Source: Pedobacter sp. KBW06
GTDB lineage: Bacteria > Bacteroidota > Bacteroidia > Sphingobacteriales > Sphingobacteriaceae
Reading direction: 5' to 3'
Assembly (NCBI RefSeq): GCF_003852525.1
Contig: NZ_QAJL01000001.1
Span: 1,687,268-1,751,267, forward strand
Length of the DNA stretch: 64,000 nt
Shown piece by piece: positions 16,744 through 25,183 of this stretch. A model generated the notes under the pieces. That model ran no database searches and was not told the DNA's origin. It was given only the letters and a program-made list of their open reading frames with translations. How positions within the stretch are numbered: position 1 is the stretch's first letter; the number at the start of each line of letters is the position of its first letter. The translations under genes and the position numbers were made by a program.

Positions 16744-18597
16744 ATGAAAAACATATTTTACTCTTCAAAAGACGAAATCCGAAATAGAATCCTTAAAAAT
16801 GCACAAGACTATTGGGGAATAAAGAATACCAATGATTTTGATCCATTGGTAAAACTGATTATCGAAGCCCTGAGCACCGAAATATTCGGGGTTTCCAATG
16901 ATGTTAAAAATCTGGAAAACAGAATACTCGACAAAATCTCCAGAATTCTCGCCTCAGACACCTTAACCTCTGCCCTTCCTGCCCATGCAATCCTTCATGC
17001 AAGGCCATTTGAAGCGATAGAGACCATTGATACCAAAACTCAGTTTTTCCACCGGAAAAAGTTAAAAGACAAAAATGAATCGAATAAGGAAAATGCCATA
17101 GACGTATTTTTCAGTCCGCTGAAACCGGTAAAAGTATTCAACTCCGGGGTTTCTTATCTCGCCAACGGGAACAACTTGTTTCAGATCGACGGGCAGCACA
17201 ACAAACTACTCCTCAGCAATACCATTCCGGGGAATTCACTCGAAAACAACACGATCTATATCGGTGTGGAAGTGGCGCCCGGACTCCCGACATTTAAAGG
17301 CATGAGCTTTTATTTTGACTGGAGAAACTATGTCGTGAATGACCATACCTACGACCTCCTTTCTTTGTCCAAATGGTCGATCAACAATGCTCCGGTCAAC
17401 ATTTCCCTGAACAAGTTTCATATGGAACCGGAAAACAATTTCCAGTCACCCTTTGAAAAGCACGATGTGCTGAACCTCCTCAATGAAGACATCCAGGCCT
17501 TTTACTCCAGTCGCTTTCTAAGCATCGACGACGAGAATATTTTCCTTCCTCATCCTTATTTACAACTCTATCCAAAGGAGTTTGAAAATGTCTTTCAACC
17601 GGGAAGCCTGGTCAACTTTAAAAAGCCGGTCCTTTGGTTTAAAGTGCAGTTTCCGGCAGCCATATCTGATGTGATGCTCGATGAACTTCACATCTCGACC
17701 AATGCCTTTCCGGTCGTGAACAAGCGGATGTTTGAGATCAAACACCGCCTGAAAATGATGACCAATATCATCCCGGTAAAGCTGCAGGACCATGAACAGT
17801 TCTTATCCGTACAGACCCTCAGTGATAAACTGGGGAACACCTATACAGAAATCCCGCATACCCATTATGACGATCGTAATGTCGGCTCCTTTTCCATCCG
17901 TTATGGCGGTTCAGAGCGTTTCGACGGCAGGAATGCGAAGGAGGTTGTCGACTATCTTTTCGAGCTTCTGAGGGACGAAAAGGCTGCTTTTTCTGCTTAT
18001 GGTTCTGACTTTTTAAACAGCTCATTAAAGGACCTCGAACAAAACATCTCCATTATTGAGCAGAAAACAAAGGCACAGCTGAGCATGATCAAAGAGCTGC
18101 TGAACTATGTGATTGTAAAGCCATTGAACAATGCAGACATCATGTTTCTGGAATTCTGGACCACCAATGCGGAAATGGGAAATCAGATTCGTTCGGGAAG
18201 TCATCTGCAATCCTTTGAAAGTAGTAAAGTGATGCCGGAAAGTCTGTTTCTACTGAGCAATTCTAAAGGCGGAAGGGCACGCTTAAATGCAGGAAACCGC
18301 GTTCAGGCCTATAAATACGGCCTCACTACCGGAAACAGACTCGTGACTCAATCTGACATTATTAATTTCTGTTTCTATGAACTGGGCACCAAGATCAAGG
18401 CGGTAAACATCCGGAAAGGACTCATGTCGACACCAAACCCAAAAGAAGGTTTCATCAAAACGACAGATATTGTGATCACGCCCAGTCAGCAGAACGAACT
18501 GAGCAGGGAGGAATGGAAGTCCATGCTGGAGCTGACGAAATCAAAACTTGAAATCCGCAGCACCATGAACATCCATTACCGTCTGATCCTCGATTAG
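16744..18597 (+). CDS. tssF: T6SS baseplate protein TssF
   Basis: A 617-aa TssF. The start IFYSSKDEIRNRILKNAQDYW and the DFDPLVKLIIEALSTEIF segment (~30-50) are typical for the Bacteroidota form, and the protein ends with a domain (TNPKEGFIKTTDIVITPSQQ) like other TssF C-termini. TssF binds TssG to form the baseplate wedge. The stop codon overlaps the stop of convergent tssG by 4 nt, so the two partners are transcribed toward each other. Confidence 0.92.
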   Translation: MKNIFYSSKDEIRNRILKNAQDYWGIKNTNDFDPLVKLIIEALSTEIFGVSNDVKNLENRILDKISRILASDTLTSALPAHAILHARPFEAIETIDTKTQFFHRKKLKDKNESNKENAIDVFFSPLKPVKVFNSGVSYLANGNNLFQIDGQHNKLLLSNTIPGNSLENNTIYIGVEVAPGLPTFKGMSFYFDWRNYVVNDHTYDLLSLSKWSINNAPVNISLNKFHMEPENNFQSPFEKHDVLNLLNEDIQAFYSSRFLSIDDENIFLPHPYLQLYPKEFENVFQPGSLVNFKKPVLWFKVQFPAAISDVMLDELHISTNAFPVVNKRMFEIKHRLKMMTNIIPVKLQDHEQFLSVQTLSDKLGNTYTEIPHTHYDDRNVGSFSIRYGGSERFDGRNAKEVVDYLFELLRDEKAAFSAYGSDFLNSSLKDLEQNISIIEQKTKAQLSMIKELLNYVIVKPLNNADIMFLEFWTTNAEMGNQIRSGSHLQSFESSKVMPESLFLLSNSKGGRARLNAGNRVQAYKYGLTTGNRLVTQSDIINFCFYELGTKIKAVNIRKGLMSTPNPKEGFIKTTDIVITPSQQNELSREEWKSMLELTKSKLEIRSTMNIHYRLILD

Positions 18598-19532
18598 AGG
18601 TAAACGGTAAAACCGAGATAAGCATTTTCACTATCCGCACCTAAAGAACCCAACCTGTTGGCCTCAGCGGCGAGCAGGTTGACCTTCACCTCGGTCTCTA
18701 CGGGAACCAGGTAAGATACCGCAAGGTCGATGATGCGGGAATGGGCAGTCCCGGGCATAAAGCTGAGCAGGCGTTGTGTAGTTGTAGGCCCAATATTAAT
18801 GATCATTTCCTCTTCATCTGTTGCAAAACTGTTGCCGATGATGGAGTTGATCCCAAGCGCACCGAAACCAAGTTTAAACTGCATATGCTCGTCTATTAAC
18901 TTAGGCTTAACATTCGATTGCTTCATCAATACCTCCACCGGAGTCTTGAAAAGGACCGAAAGCAGCTGACCAAGGAAGGTAACGTCGTTGCGTTTCTGAT
19001 GAATGACCGGCAAAAGGTGCATCCAGATGATGCTTTGTTCTTTATCAAATAACTCGAATTCTTTCCATTCTGCGGCAAAGATTCTGGTGAGCTCGCTATA
19101 AGTTGTTTTTTTATCCAGTCTGTTTTCATACAGCTCCAGAATGGTCTTCAGGTGATTGATCTCTGCTTCGAAAGGCATGAAGAACTTTCTGGCATCTTTT
19201 TCCTCCGCTCTTCTAAACTGAACATCTTCAACCATTTGCTGCTCCGACATTCCGGAGCTTCCGGTAGGTGGATTATGAAAAAGGCCTTCCGGCAGCATGT
19301 CATATAAGCCTTCCTGATGGCTTTCAATATTGATGCAATCCTTGCGTTTACTCTCAGAATAATAAAAAACATGGCTACCGATTTCTTTGGCAAATGCCCT
19401 TTTTCTGGGACCGGCAGGAAGTACGGCAATCTGATCGGCCTCGAAATCTCCCGCTTCGATCAGTTCCGCAGCCAGGGCTGTAGCCTTAAAATCCGTCTGG
19501 AGATCATTTTTCAAATGTAAACTGTCTTTCAT
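18594..19532 (-). CDS. tssG: T6SS baseplate protein TssG
   Basis: A 312-aa TssG. Supporting points are size, position next to tssF, and segments such as MQFKLGFGALGINSIIGNSF (~215-235) followed by MIINIGPTT, which match the later part of TssG where family members read LG...A.LG. In the baseplate wedge one TssF dimer pairs with one TssG. It is alone on the minus strand between the two plus-strand units. The gap to tssN (119 nt) is a divergent promoter region. Confidence 0.88.
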   Translation of the reverse strand: MKDSLHLKNDLQTDFKATALAAELIEAGDFEADQIAVLPAGPRKRAFAKEIGSHVFYYSESKRKDCINIESHQEGLYDMLPEGLFHNPPTGSSGMSEQQMVEDVQFRRAEEKDARKFFMPFEAEINHLKTILELYENRLDKKTTYSELTRIFAAEWKEFELFDKEQSIIWMHLLPVIHQKRNDVTFLGQLLSVLFKTPVEVLMKQSNVKPKLIDEHMQFKLGFGALGINSIIGNSFATDEEEMIINIGPTTTQRLLSFMPGTAHSRIIDLAVSYLVPVETEVKVNLLAAEANRLGSLGADSENAYLGFTVYL

Positions 19533-19607
19533 ATATTTATTTACCGCATACTTAAACCTACATACCCTAATAATTATACCATTTTTATATTAAAAAATTT
19601 AAGGTAC

Positions 19608-19615
19608 TATATTTG
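19608..19615 (+). promoter_or_regulatory. Bacteroidota -7 element (TATATTTG) for tssN-tssK
   Basis: TATATTTG fits the Bacteroidota TAnnTTTG consensus and lies 36 nt before the tssN start. A TTG-type -33 element at the usual distance is not obvious, so the promoter may be weak or regulated. Confidence 0.45.
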
Positions 19616-19651
19616 TTAACAGATTAAGCATAAATCATCAAATACTATTTA

Positions 19652-20545
19652 ATGGACGTTCAATCATTTTTTATTCGTTATTTACTTTTTCCCTTAATCT
19701 TCATCGTCTCCGCTGCGCTACTCTCTATTGTCAACAAGAAAAATCAATTTCTAAACAACAAAAGACTGATAGTAAGTATTTTAGTACTCAGTGTATTCCT
19801 TGCACTTCCCGGGTTTCTTGGCTTTTTAAGCTTTGATTTTATGCCATGGGGATATATTATTTGTCAAATCTACTATACAGGACTCGGAATTCTGTTTGTC
19901 TACCTGTTCACAAAATACTACCCAAAGGAATTGCTTGAGAGAAAGTTCTTTGTAATATTTGCGATATTAATTAGCTGCCTGCTGAGCTTCTATCTTTTCC
20001 AGCTGGCCTTCAACTGGCTTAGCGACATTCACTTTGGAATCTGGGCTGCAACAAGCCTGGTCACCTTCTTTGTCCCGGTGTTATTCTGGTGGGCCTATGT
20101 GGCGCTGATCAGCATTCCAACGGAAATTTATAAGATCTGGCAATATCCATCAAGCCCTTTGAACATCAACATGGACCACCTTGATTTTGACCGCATGCTG
20201 GTATTGGAACTGGAACTTTATAAAAACACCAACGATCCTGAACCCCTGAAAGTAAAAGCGAAAGCACCGGAAAACATGGTATTTGGCGATTGGTTCTATA
20301 AATTCATAGAAGATTATAACCTGAAATTCCCTAAAACCCCGGTGAAATACATGGGGGAAGATTTTGAATCGTTCAAATGGATATTTTTCATCAAAACTTC
20401 TTTCTTTAAGAAGAACATTTTTATTGATCCGGACCTTGACATCATCAACAATGGCATTACAGAAAAAATGACCATTTATGCAAAAAGAGTATCTGAAAAC
20501 GCTAATAAACCAGAAAAAGTAGGTGACGAATCTATTTTTATATAA
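19652..20545 (+). CDS. tssN: T6SSiii inner-membrane protein TssN
   Basis: A 297-aa protein with about five membrane helices in the first 165 residues (for example FFIRYLLFPLIFIVSAALLS, 6-25; FFVIFAILISCLLSFYLFQL, ~104-123; FFVPVLFWWAYVALI) and a cytosolic C-terminal domain (~180-297). This plan matches TssN, the inner-membrane platform that docks the baseplate in T6SSiii. tssK follows after 9 nt, in line with the cytosolic domain meeting TssK. Confidence 0.9.
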   Translation: MDVQSFFIRYLLFPLIFIVSAALLSIVNKKNQFLNNKRLIVSILVLSVFLALPGFLGFLSFDFMPWGYIICQIYYTGLGILFVYLFTKYYPKELLERKFFVIFAILISCLLSFYLFQLAFNWLSDIHFGIWAATSLVTFFVPVLFWWAYVALISIPTEIYKIWQYPSSPLNINMDHLDFDRMLVLELELYKNTNDPEPLKVKAKAPENMVFGDWFYKFIEDYNLKFPKTPVKYMGEDFESFKWIFFIKTSFFKKNIFIDPDLDIINNGITEKMTIYAKRVSENANKPEKVGDESIFI

Positions 20546-20554
20546 CCGACGACT

Positions 20555-21712
20555 ATGATTTCACCATTAAAATATAAGCCCGTTAACTGGGTGGACGGCA
20601 TGAAGCTTTCCAGCAATCATTTTATTGCTACAGATCAATTTAACCAGGACTTTGTAAGAGATGCGAATTCCGTATTTATAAACCACTTCAACTATGGTCT
20701 GCTCCCTCCTTTTGCAGGGCAGCGCCTGTCGCATGATATTGAGATCATGGAAAAGGCCACAAACCATATTGAGGTTAAAGTAAGACATTGCAATGCCATC
20801 ACTGCCGAAGGTTGCAGAATAGACATTGAAAGCTCTTCCAACTTTGAGGACCAGCTTACTTACAGCCAATATTTTAGCAGTGAAAACATAGACCATTCCA
20901 GGGTGATGGTATTCAACATCCTGCTGATGGTAAACCCATTTGAAAGAATGCCTTCAGGAAATCCTGATCCGGAAGACAACCCGCCGAGGTATCCGGACAT
21001 TTCCAAAAACTACAGCATCATCATCCTGCCTGCTTCAGAAATGGCACCTAAAGCCACAGACAGCTATCACCTGACCATCGGACAGCTGATACAGGAAAGC
21101 GGCAGAATTACCATCAATCACAATTATATCGCCCCCAGCAGCAGCATGATCAGTCACCCTGGCTTAACGCGGTATTATGAACTGTTCAGTAGCCTCATCA
21201 ATGACCTGCAGCTTGCGGCCTTTAAAATCATCGATAAGACCACCGGAAAAGATTCCATCACACCATTGGGTAAAAATATCCGTTTGCTGTCAGAAAAACT
21301 GCTGGATTACATCGCACAGATCTTCTTCAATTACAGGAATTTCGGCTATCAGCAATCTCCGGTCTATATTGTAGGTTATTGTTCAAACCTTGCCCATGTG
21401 TTCTTTACCGGAATCAAACTGGTAGAATCTAAGGAAAGAGAAGAAATGTTAAAGTATTTCTATGAATGGAGAGATGTAACACCAGGAAACTTCGAAGAAA
21501 TCCTTGCGCGGATGATAGAGATGGTCTATGACCATCAGAATATCTATGCTTCCATGTCCATGACCGAAGAGTTTTTAAAGGTCATGGTTGCCCTTTGGAA
21601 TAAGCTGGGTATGCTGGAATACATTGGTCAGCGCAAAGAAAACATTGTTGTTGCAGAACAACAGGTGGTACAACAGGTTCAGACGAAAAGAAGCTGGACA
21701 TTACTGGATTAA
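20555..21712 (+). CDS. tssK: T6SS baseplate-membrane connector TssK
   Basis: A 385-aa TssK. The start KPVNWVDGMKLSSNHFIATD (8-27) corresponds to the conserved TssK N-terminus (V.W..GM.L.P.HF), and the middle helical bundle and C-terminal domain are of normal length. TssK trimers connect the TssF/TssG wedge to the membrane complex. The gene is the last of the T6SS cluster and is followed by a strong terminator 39 nt after the stop. Confidence 0.93.
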   Translation: MISPLKYKPVNWVDGMKLSSNHFIATDQFNQDFVRDANSVFINHFNYGLLPPFAGQRLSHDIEIMEKATNHIEVKVRHCNAITAEGCRIDIESSSNFEDQLTYSQYFSSENIDHSRVMVFNILLMVNPFERMPSGNPDPEDNPPRYPDISKNYSIIILPASEMAPKATDSYHLTIGQLIQESGRITINHNYIAPSSSMISHPGLTRYYELFSSLINDLQLAAFKIIDKTTGKDSITPLGKNIRLLSEKLLDYIAQIFFNYRNFGYQQSPVYIVGYCSNLAHVFFTGIKLVESKEREEMLKYFYEWRDVTPGNFEEILARMIEMVYDHQNIYASMSMTEEFLKVMVALWNKLGMLEYIGQRKENIVVAEQQVVQQVQTKRSWTLLD

Positions 21713-21750
21713 CAGCATCCGAAAAAACACCTCATTTTACATACGTACAG

Positions 21751-21786
21751 AATCCCGTTGGAAGCAATTTCAACGGGATTTTTTTT
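21751..21786 (+). terminator. Intrinsic terminator after tssK
   Basis: A 10-bp perfect stem AATCCCGTTG/CAACGGGATT, extended by GAA/TTT (one G-U pair) around a GCAA tetraloop, is followed by a run of eight T ending at 21786. It closes the tssN-tssK unit and the T6SS region. Confidence 0.92.
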
Positions 21787-21852
21787 GGGGTAAAAAAGGG
21801 TTCAGACCAGTCCATGGACAAGTAAAAGACAGCCGGCAGGAATACACTTGAT

Positions 21853-21954
21853 AAGCCCGTTTTTCACTCGTTGCTGACCCGCCTTTAACACGCTTTCAAG
21901 CGGGCTTGCACCGAGTATAGACCGAGCTTAGACCGAGGTCAGACCTAGCTCAGG
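21853..21954. repeat. Repeat-rich spacer with 4 x 11-bp tandem units and a 7-bp inverted repeat
   Basis: The 359-nt gap between the tssK stop and 22072 holds no gene. After the terminator, AAGCCCG (21853-21859) pairs with CGGGCTT (21901-21907). Four 11-bp units follow directly at 21911-21954: CCGAGTATAGA, CCGAGCTTAGA, CCGAGGTCAGA, CCTAGCTCAGG. The last unit is degraded. The pattern resembles a dispersed intergenic repeat, but copy number in the genome cannot be judged from one window. Confidence 0.6.
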
Positions 21955-22071
21955 GAAAACGGGGTATTTCCCAGTCTTTTACCTGTCTTTCAACAAGCCC
22001 AAAGGCAAAGTTTTATGCGCCTTATTCCTGAGATGGCTTTACATAAAAGCGCTCGGTTTTCTGTGGTATTT

Positions 22072-22668
22072 CTATAAGTGCGCTACATTAGGCATGGCAT
22101 TTTCGAACAGCTCTCCGATTGATTCCAGATAACCTTTCCTTGTCTCTTCATCGCAAACAATTACGTTAGAGAAAAACCGGTGTTCCAAAATTCGCAGTCC
22201 TGTAAAACCAAAGGTATTTTCAGCCACAGTTCTCATGGCATCGAAAATCCCTTTGTCTGCATAATTCTGCTCTTCTGAGCCCACAGTATTGAGGATATAA
22301 AGGTCTTTGCCCTTTAACATCTGTTCCAGGCCATTTGCTCCGTAGCGGTAAGCGAATCCATAGCTCAGCACACGGTCAAAGTATCCTTTCAAAATGGCCG
22401 GCATTCCCGTCCACCAAACCGGATGAACAATAGTGATGAGTTCTGCCCAAAGAAAGTGTTCCTGTTCTACACGAATGTCTTCAGGAACTGTCCCTGATTT
22501 AAAAGACAAAAGATCCTCCGGTGTCAGGACCGGGTTAAAGTTTAACGCATAGACATCGCGGATTCTCGTTTCCTGTCCTGCGGCTTGCGCATATTGATTT
22601 ACAGACTCCTTAATCGCATGGTTAAGGCTCGCCGGATTTGGATGGCAATAAATAATGAGGTGTTTCAT
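22072..22668 (-). CDS. NAD(P)H quinone oxidoreductase, flavodoxin fold
   Basis: A 198-aa protein of the NQO1/MdaB/KefF-like family. The phosphate-binding loop IIYCHPNPASLNHAI (5-19), the HPVWWTGMPAILKGYFDRVL block (~82-101, FMN and active-site region) and the following GFAYRYG are diagnostic. It would reduce quinones or similar electrophiles with two electrons using FAD or FMN. It stands alone with its own -7 element, between the T6SS cluster and the PUL-like unit. Confidence 0.92.
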   Translation of the reverse strand: MKHLIIYCHPNPASLNHAIKESVNQYAQAAGQETRIRDVYALNFNPVLTPEDLLSFKSGTVPEDIRVEQEHFLWAELITIVHPVWWTGMPAILKGYFDRVLSYGFAYRYGANGLEQMLKGKDLYILNTVGSEEQNYADKGIFDAMRTVAENTFGFTGLRILEHRFFSNVIVCDEETRKGYLESIGELFENAMPNVAHL

Positions 22669-22689
22669 GGTTCCTTAAATTTGTTAAGA

Positions 22690-22697
22690 CAAACTTA
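22690..22697 (-). promoter_or_regulatory. -7 element (TAAGTTTG) before the quinone reductase
   Basis: The minus strand reads TAAGTTTG, fitting TAnnTTTG, about 22 nt upstream of the start codon. No TTG -33 element at standard spacing was seen, so an activator may be needed. Confidence 0.4.
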
Positions 22698-22720
22698 GGA
22701 CACCTGCAAACGGGGGTATT

Positions 22721-22788
22721 GTAAGAAAACGAAACAGCCCCTTTCTTCCGAGTAGTAAATACTTTTACCATCCTGAAGAAAGGGGCTG
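22721..22788 (-). terminator. Intrinsic terminator after the beta-helix/PDZ gene
   Basis: A 14-bp perfect inverted repeat (22735-22748 with 22775-22788) with a 26-nt loop, and a T-rich run on the minus strand after it. It lies 5 nt past the stop of the gene ending at 22794. Confidence 0.8.
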
Positions 22789-22793
22789 AATGT

Positions 22794-25160
22794 TTATTTC
22801 AGTGCGATTTCAATTTTTTTCGAAGCCTGGTTCCTAAAGACTTCTACCGTTGCTTTCTGACTCAGCTGTAAGCCCATCTGAATCGTCATCAGGTCTTTCA
22901 TATTCTTTACCGGCGCATCGTTAAATTTCAGGACCACATCATTAGGCTGCAACTTTCCATAAAGGATACTTTTCTTTGGAACTTCCAACACCAGCACGCC
23001 TGTTTCTGTGGCCATCCCTGTTGCTGAGCGCTCCCCAAGGGTATTTAGGTTTTTTACTTTTGCACCAAGGAAATCATAGCTATCCTGCCCTTCTGTTTTC
23101 ATCTCTGAAATCAATACCGGTAATTTCACCGGCTTCACCAAAGCTTTCAGGGAAAGAGAAGTGACCCCAAAGTCGTTCATCGGAAAATTCTTAAAGCCCA
23201 GCTTCAATGCAGGAGAACCTGGTTTTACCCGATAGTCTCCAATACTTGCTTTTATGAATTCAGGGTCTCCAAATGCAGAACGCGCATCAGTACCTGCCTT
23301 TTGTGCCGCAGCTAATGCCTGCTCATCCGGAAACAGGTTCGCGTCTACTTCTTTGCCCCAGTCGTTCACACGGATCGGGAAATAGTTGCGGGTTACAATG
23401 TTATGTCTGAATACATCACCGCTCTTGTTAAACCATACATGTGGATGAAAGGAATTGTTCAGGATCACATTGTTTTCTACCGTTCTGAAGAACCCTTCAC
23501 GAAGTTTCAATCCTCCGTTCAGGCAAACATTGTTGTAGATATGGTAGTTTGAGGAACCATCATCCAGGTCAATATCCCATCCATGATCACAACGAAAACG
23601 GTTGTCATGAATCACGATAGGTTTAATCACATCCGCAGTGATCAATGCAGGATTGTCTTTTGCAATCCCCGCCATCACTGCATAATCCGGATGCCAGTAG
23701 CGGTCGCGGCCCCAGGAGTTAAAAGCACCATGATCTCCCGATTCCAATACCGTATTGTAAACATCATTGTATGCGATCAGGTGTCCTCCCCAGGTGCCTT
23801 CACTAACGTTTATTCCTGCCCTGGGCACATCATAAATCGTGTTGTGGCTCACCTTAATGTCCATAGCCATGGAAATCTCCACTCCTGCAACCTGCTTTTC
23901 TACGCTTCCAAGGCCATACATCAGGGTATTTTCTACCGTACAGTCTGAAGGATAATTGTTTGTTTTTGGTCCCGGGACCCGGTCTATTTCATTTAATGGT
24001 ACAAACTGTCCATATTCAAAACTTGGAGAGCGGACCGCTTTGGGATCGCCAACAAAGCACACACCACTTGCTCCGGCGAAGGCAATATGACATCCTGAGA
24101 CCAGGTTGTTCCGGTTGTAATTGCTCATAAACACGGCGTTACCACCAACCGTATTGAAGAAACAAGTCTTAATCACGCAGTGCTCCGCACCTTCCATCAC
24201 CACTGCTCCTCCGCGATAAATGGTCCAGTCACTCCGCAGCAGCGGCTCCTTTGTTTCCATAAAGGTTCTTAAAGTATGACTCAGTTCCATACCTTCAATC
24301 TGAATGTTCTTTACCGGTTTTTCTGCTGTTCCGCGAAATTCAAAGAGTGATTTCAACTGTGGGATTTCGACCACTGCTTTTGTTAAATCTGTTTTTTGCT
24401 GCGGATAGAAATAGAGGACCTTTTCTCTGTTATTGTAATACCATTCTCCGGCGGTGTCCAGCTCTTCAAAGATATTTTCTACATAACGGTATTTATCGTG
24501 CATTCCCATCTGACGGTTGTTCTGAAAGCCACCTTCCAGGGTTAATTTCCCTTCCCCGTCTTTTCCGGAAATCAGGTATTGGTATCCGCCCCATTCGTGC
24601 TTATGGAGGGCATGCACAAAACCGCCTTCCGGATGGCTCCATCCTTTCACCCGTTCAGGACTGATCGCATCGGCCGAAGCGCCACCAAAGAACCTGATGT
24701 CCGGGTTATAATTCGGATACCTCGCCATGCGCTGCTGTTTTCCATTCAGGAACAACTGATCGAAGGACAGGTCCCCGCTCAGCTTAGCTTGTTTAATGAG
24801 GCCTTTATAAGGTTCCCATTTGAGCTGTAAAGGTTTTGCGCCACTTACTTTCACCTGCTCTCCCGGGTAGGACTTATAGGTGACCTGCTCCCCACTATTC
24901 CGGGAATCCAAACCCGTAAAAATCACCGGGGCTGTCAGGTAATAGGTTCCCCCACGCACATAAACCGTTATGGCACCCTTCATAGACCTTAGGGCCATTT
25001 GTGCCTTTTTAAAAGTGGCAAAAGGCTTTTCTTTGCTGCCAGGATTTTTGTCATTTCCCTTGCTGGAAATATAAAGCTCTTTAGCAAAGCTGTTGCTGCT
25101 TAAAAATAAACACAGCAGGCAGCTGAGTAAGGAGATCCGGGGCCTTGTCGTACGTTTCAT
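22794..25160 (-). CDS. Secreted right-handed beta-helix glycosidase-like protein with C-terminal PDZ
   Basis: A 788-aa protein with a signal peptide (cut near SSNSFAKE, ~27). The pattern YISSKGNDKNPGSKEKPFAT (29-48) is the start of a parallel beta-helix as in pectate-lyase-like and GH141-type enzymes. Helix coils follow with many short N-x-I/V motifs (VIHDNRFRCD, NNVILNNSFHPH) through ~600. The last ~90 residues read as a PDZ domain (LYGKLQPNDVVLKFNDAPVK). It lies 23 nt after the susD-like gene, so it is the probable glycan-active enzyme of this PUL-like unit. GH141 is my best family guess; substrate unknown. The PDZ tail is unusual for such enzymes. Confidence 0.8.
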   Translation of the reverse strand: MKRTTRPRISLLSCLLCLFLSSNSFAKELYISSKGNDKNPGSKEKPFATFKKAQMALRSMKGAITVYVRGGTYYLTAPVIFTGLDSRNSGEQVTYKSYPGEQVKVSGAKPLQLKWEPYKGLIKQAKLSGDLSFDQLFLNGKQQRMARYPNYNPDIRFFGGASADAISPERVKGWSHPEGGFVHALHKHEWGGYQYLISGKDGEGKLTLEGGFQNNRQMGMHDKYRYVENIFEELDTAGEWYYNNREKVLYFYPQQKTDLTKAVVEIPQLKSLFEFRGTAEKPVKNIQIEGMELSHTLRTFMETKEPLLRSDWTIYRGGAVVMEGAEHCVIKTCFFNTVGGNAVFMSNYNRNNLVSGCHIAFAGASGVCFVGDPKAVRSPSFEYGQFVPLNEIDRVPGPKTNNYPSDCTVENTLMYGLGSVEKQVAGVEISMAMDIKVSHNTIYDVPRAGINVSEGTWGGHLIAYNDVYNTVLESGDHGAFNSWGRDRYWHPDYAVMAGIAKDNPALITADVIKPIVIHDNRFRCDHGWDIDLDDGSSNYHIYNNVCLNGGLKLREGFFRTVENNVILNNSFHPHVWFNKSGDVFRHNIVTRNYFPIRVNDWGKEVDANLFPDEQALAAAQKAGTDARSAFGDPEFIKASIGDYRVKPGSPALKLGFKNFPMNDFGVTSLSLKALVKPVKLPVLISEMKTEGQDSYDFLGAKVKNLNTLGERSATGMATETGVLVLEVPKKSILYGKLQPNDVVLKFNDAPVKNMKDLMTIQMGLQLSQKATVEVFRNQASKKIEIALK

Positions 25161-25183
25161 AAATCAACAGGATTATTTTTTAA

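Noticed and set aside
1..21712. TssJ, TssL, TssM or TssA genes
   Set aside because: None is present; in Bacteroidota T6SSiii the TssN/O/P/Q/R set replaces the membrane complex, so this is expected and not a sign of decay.
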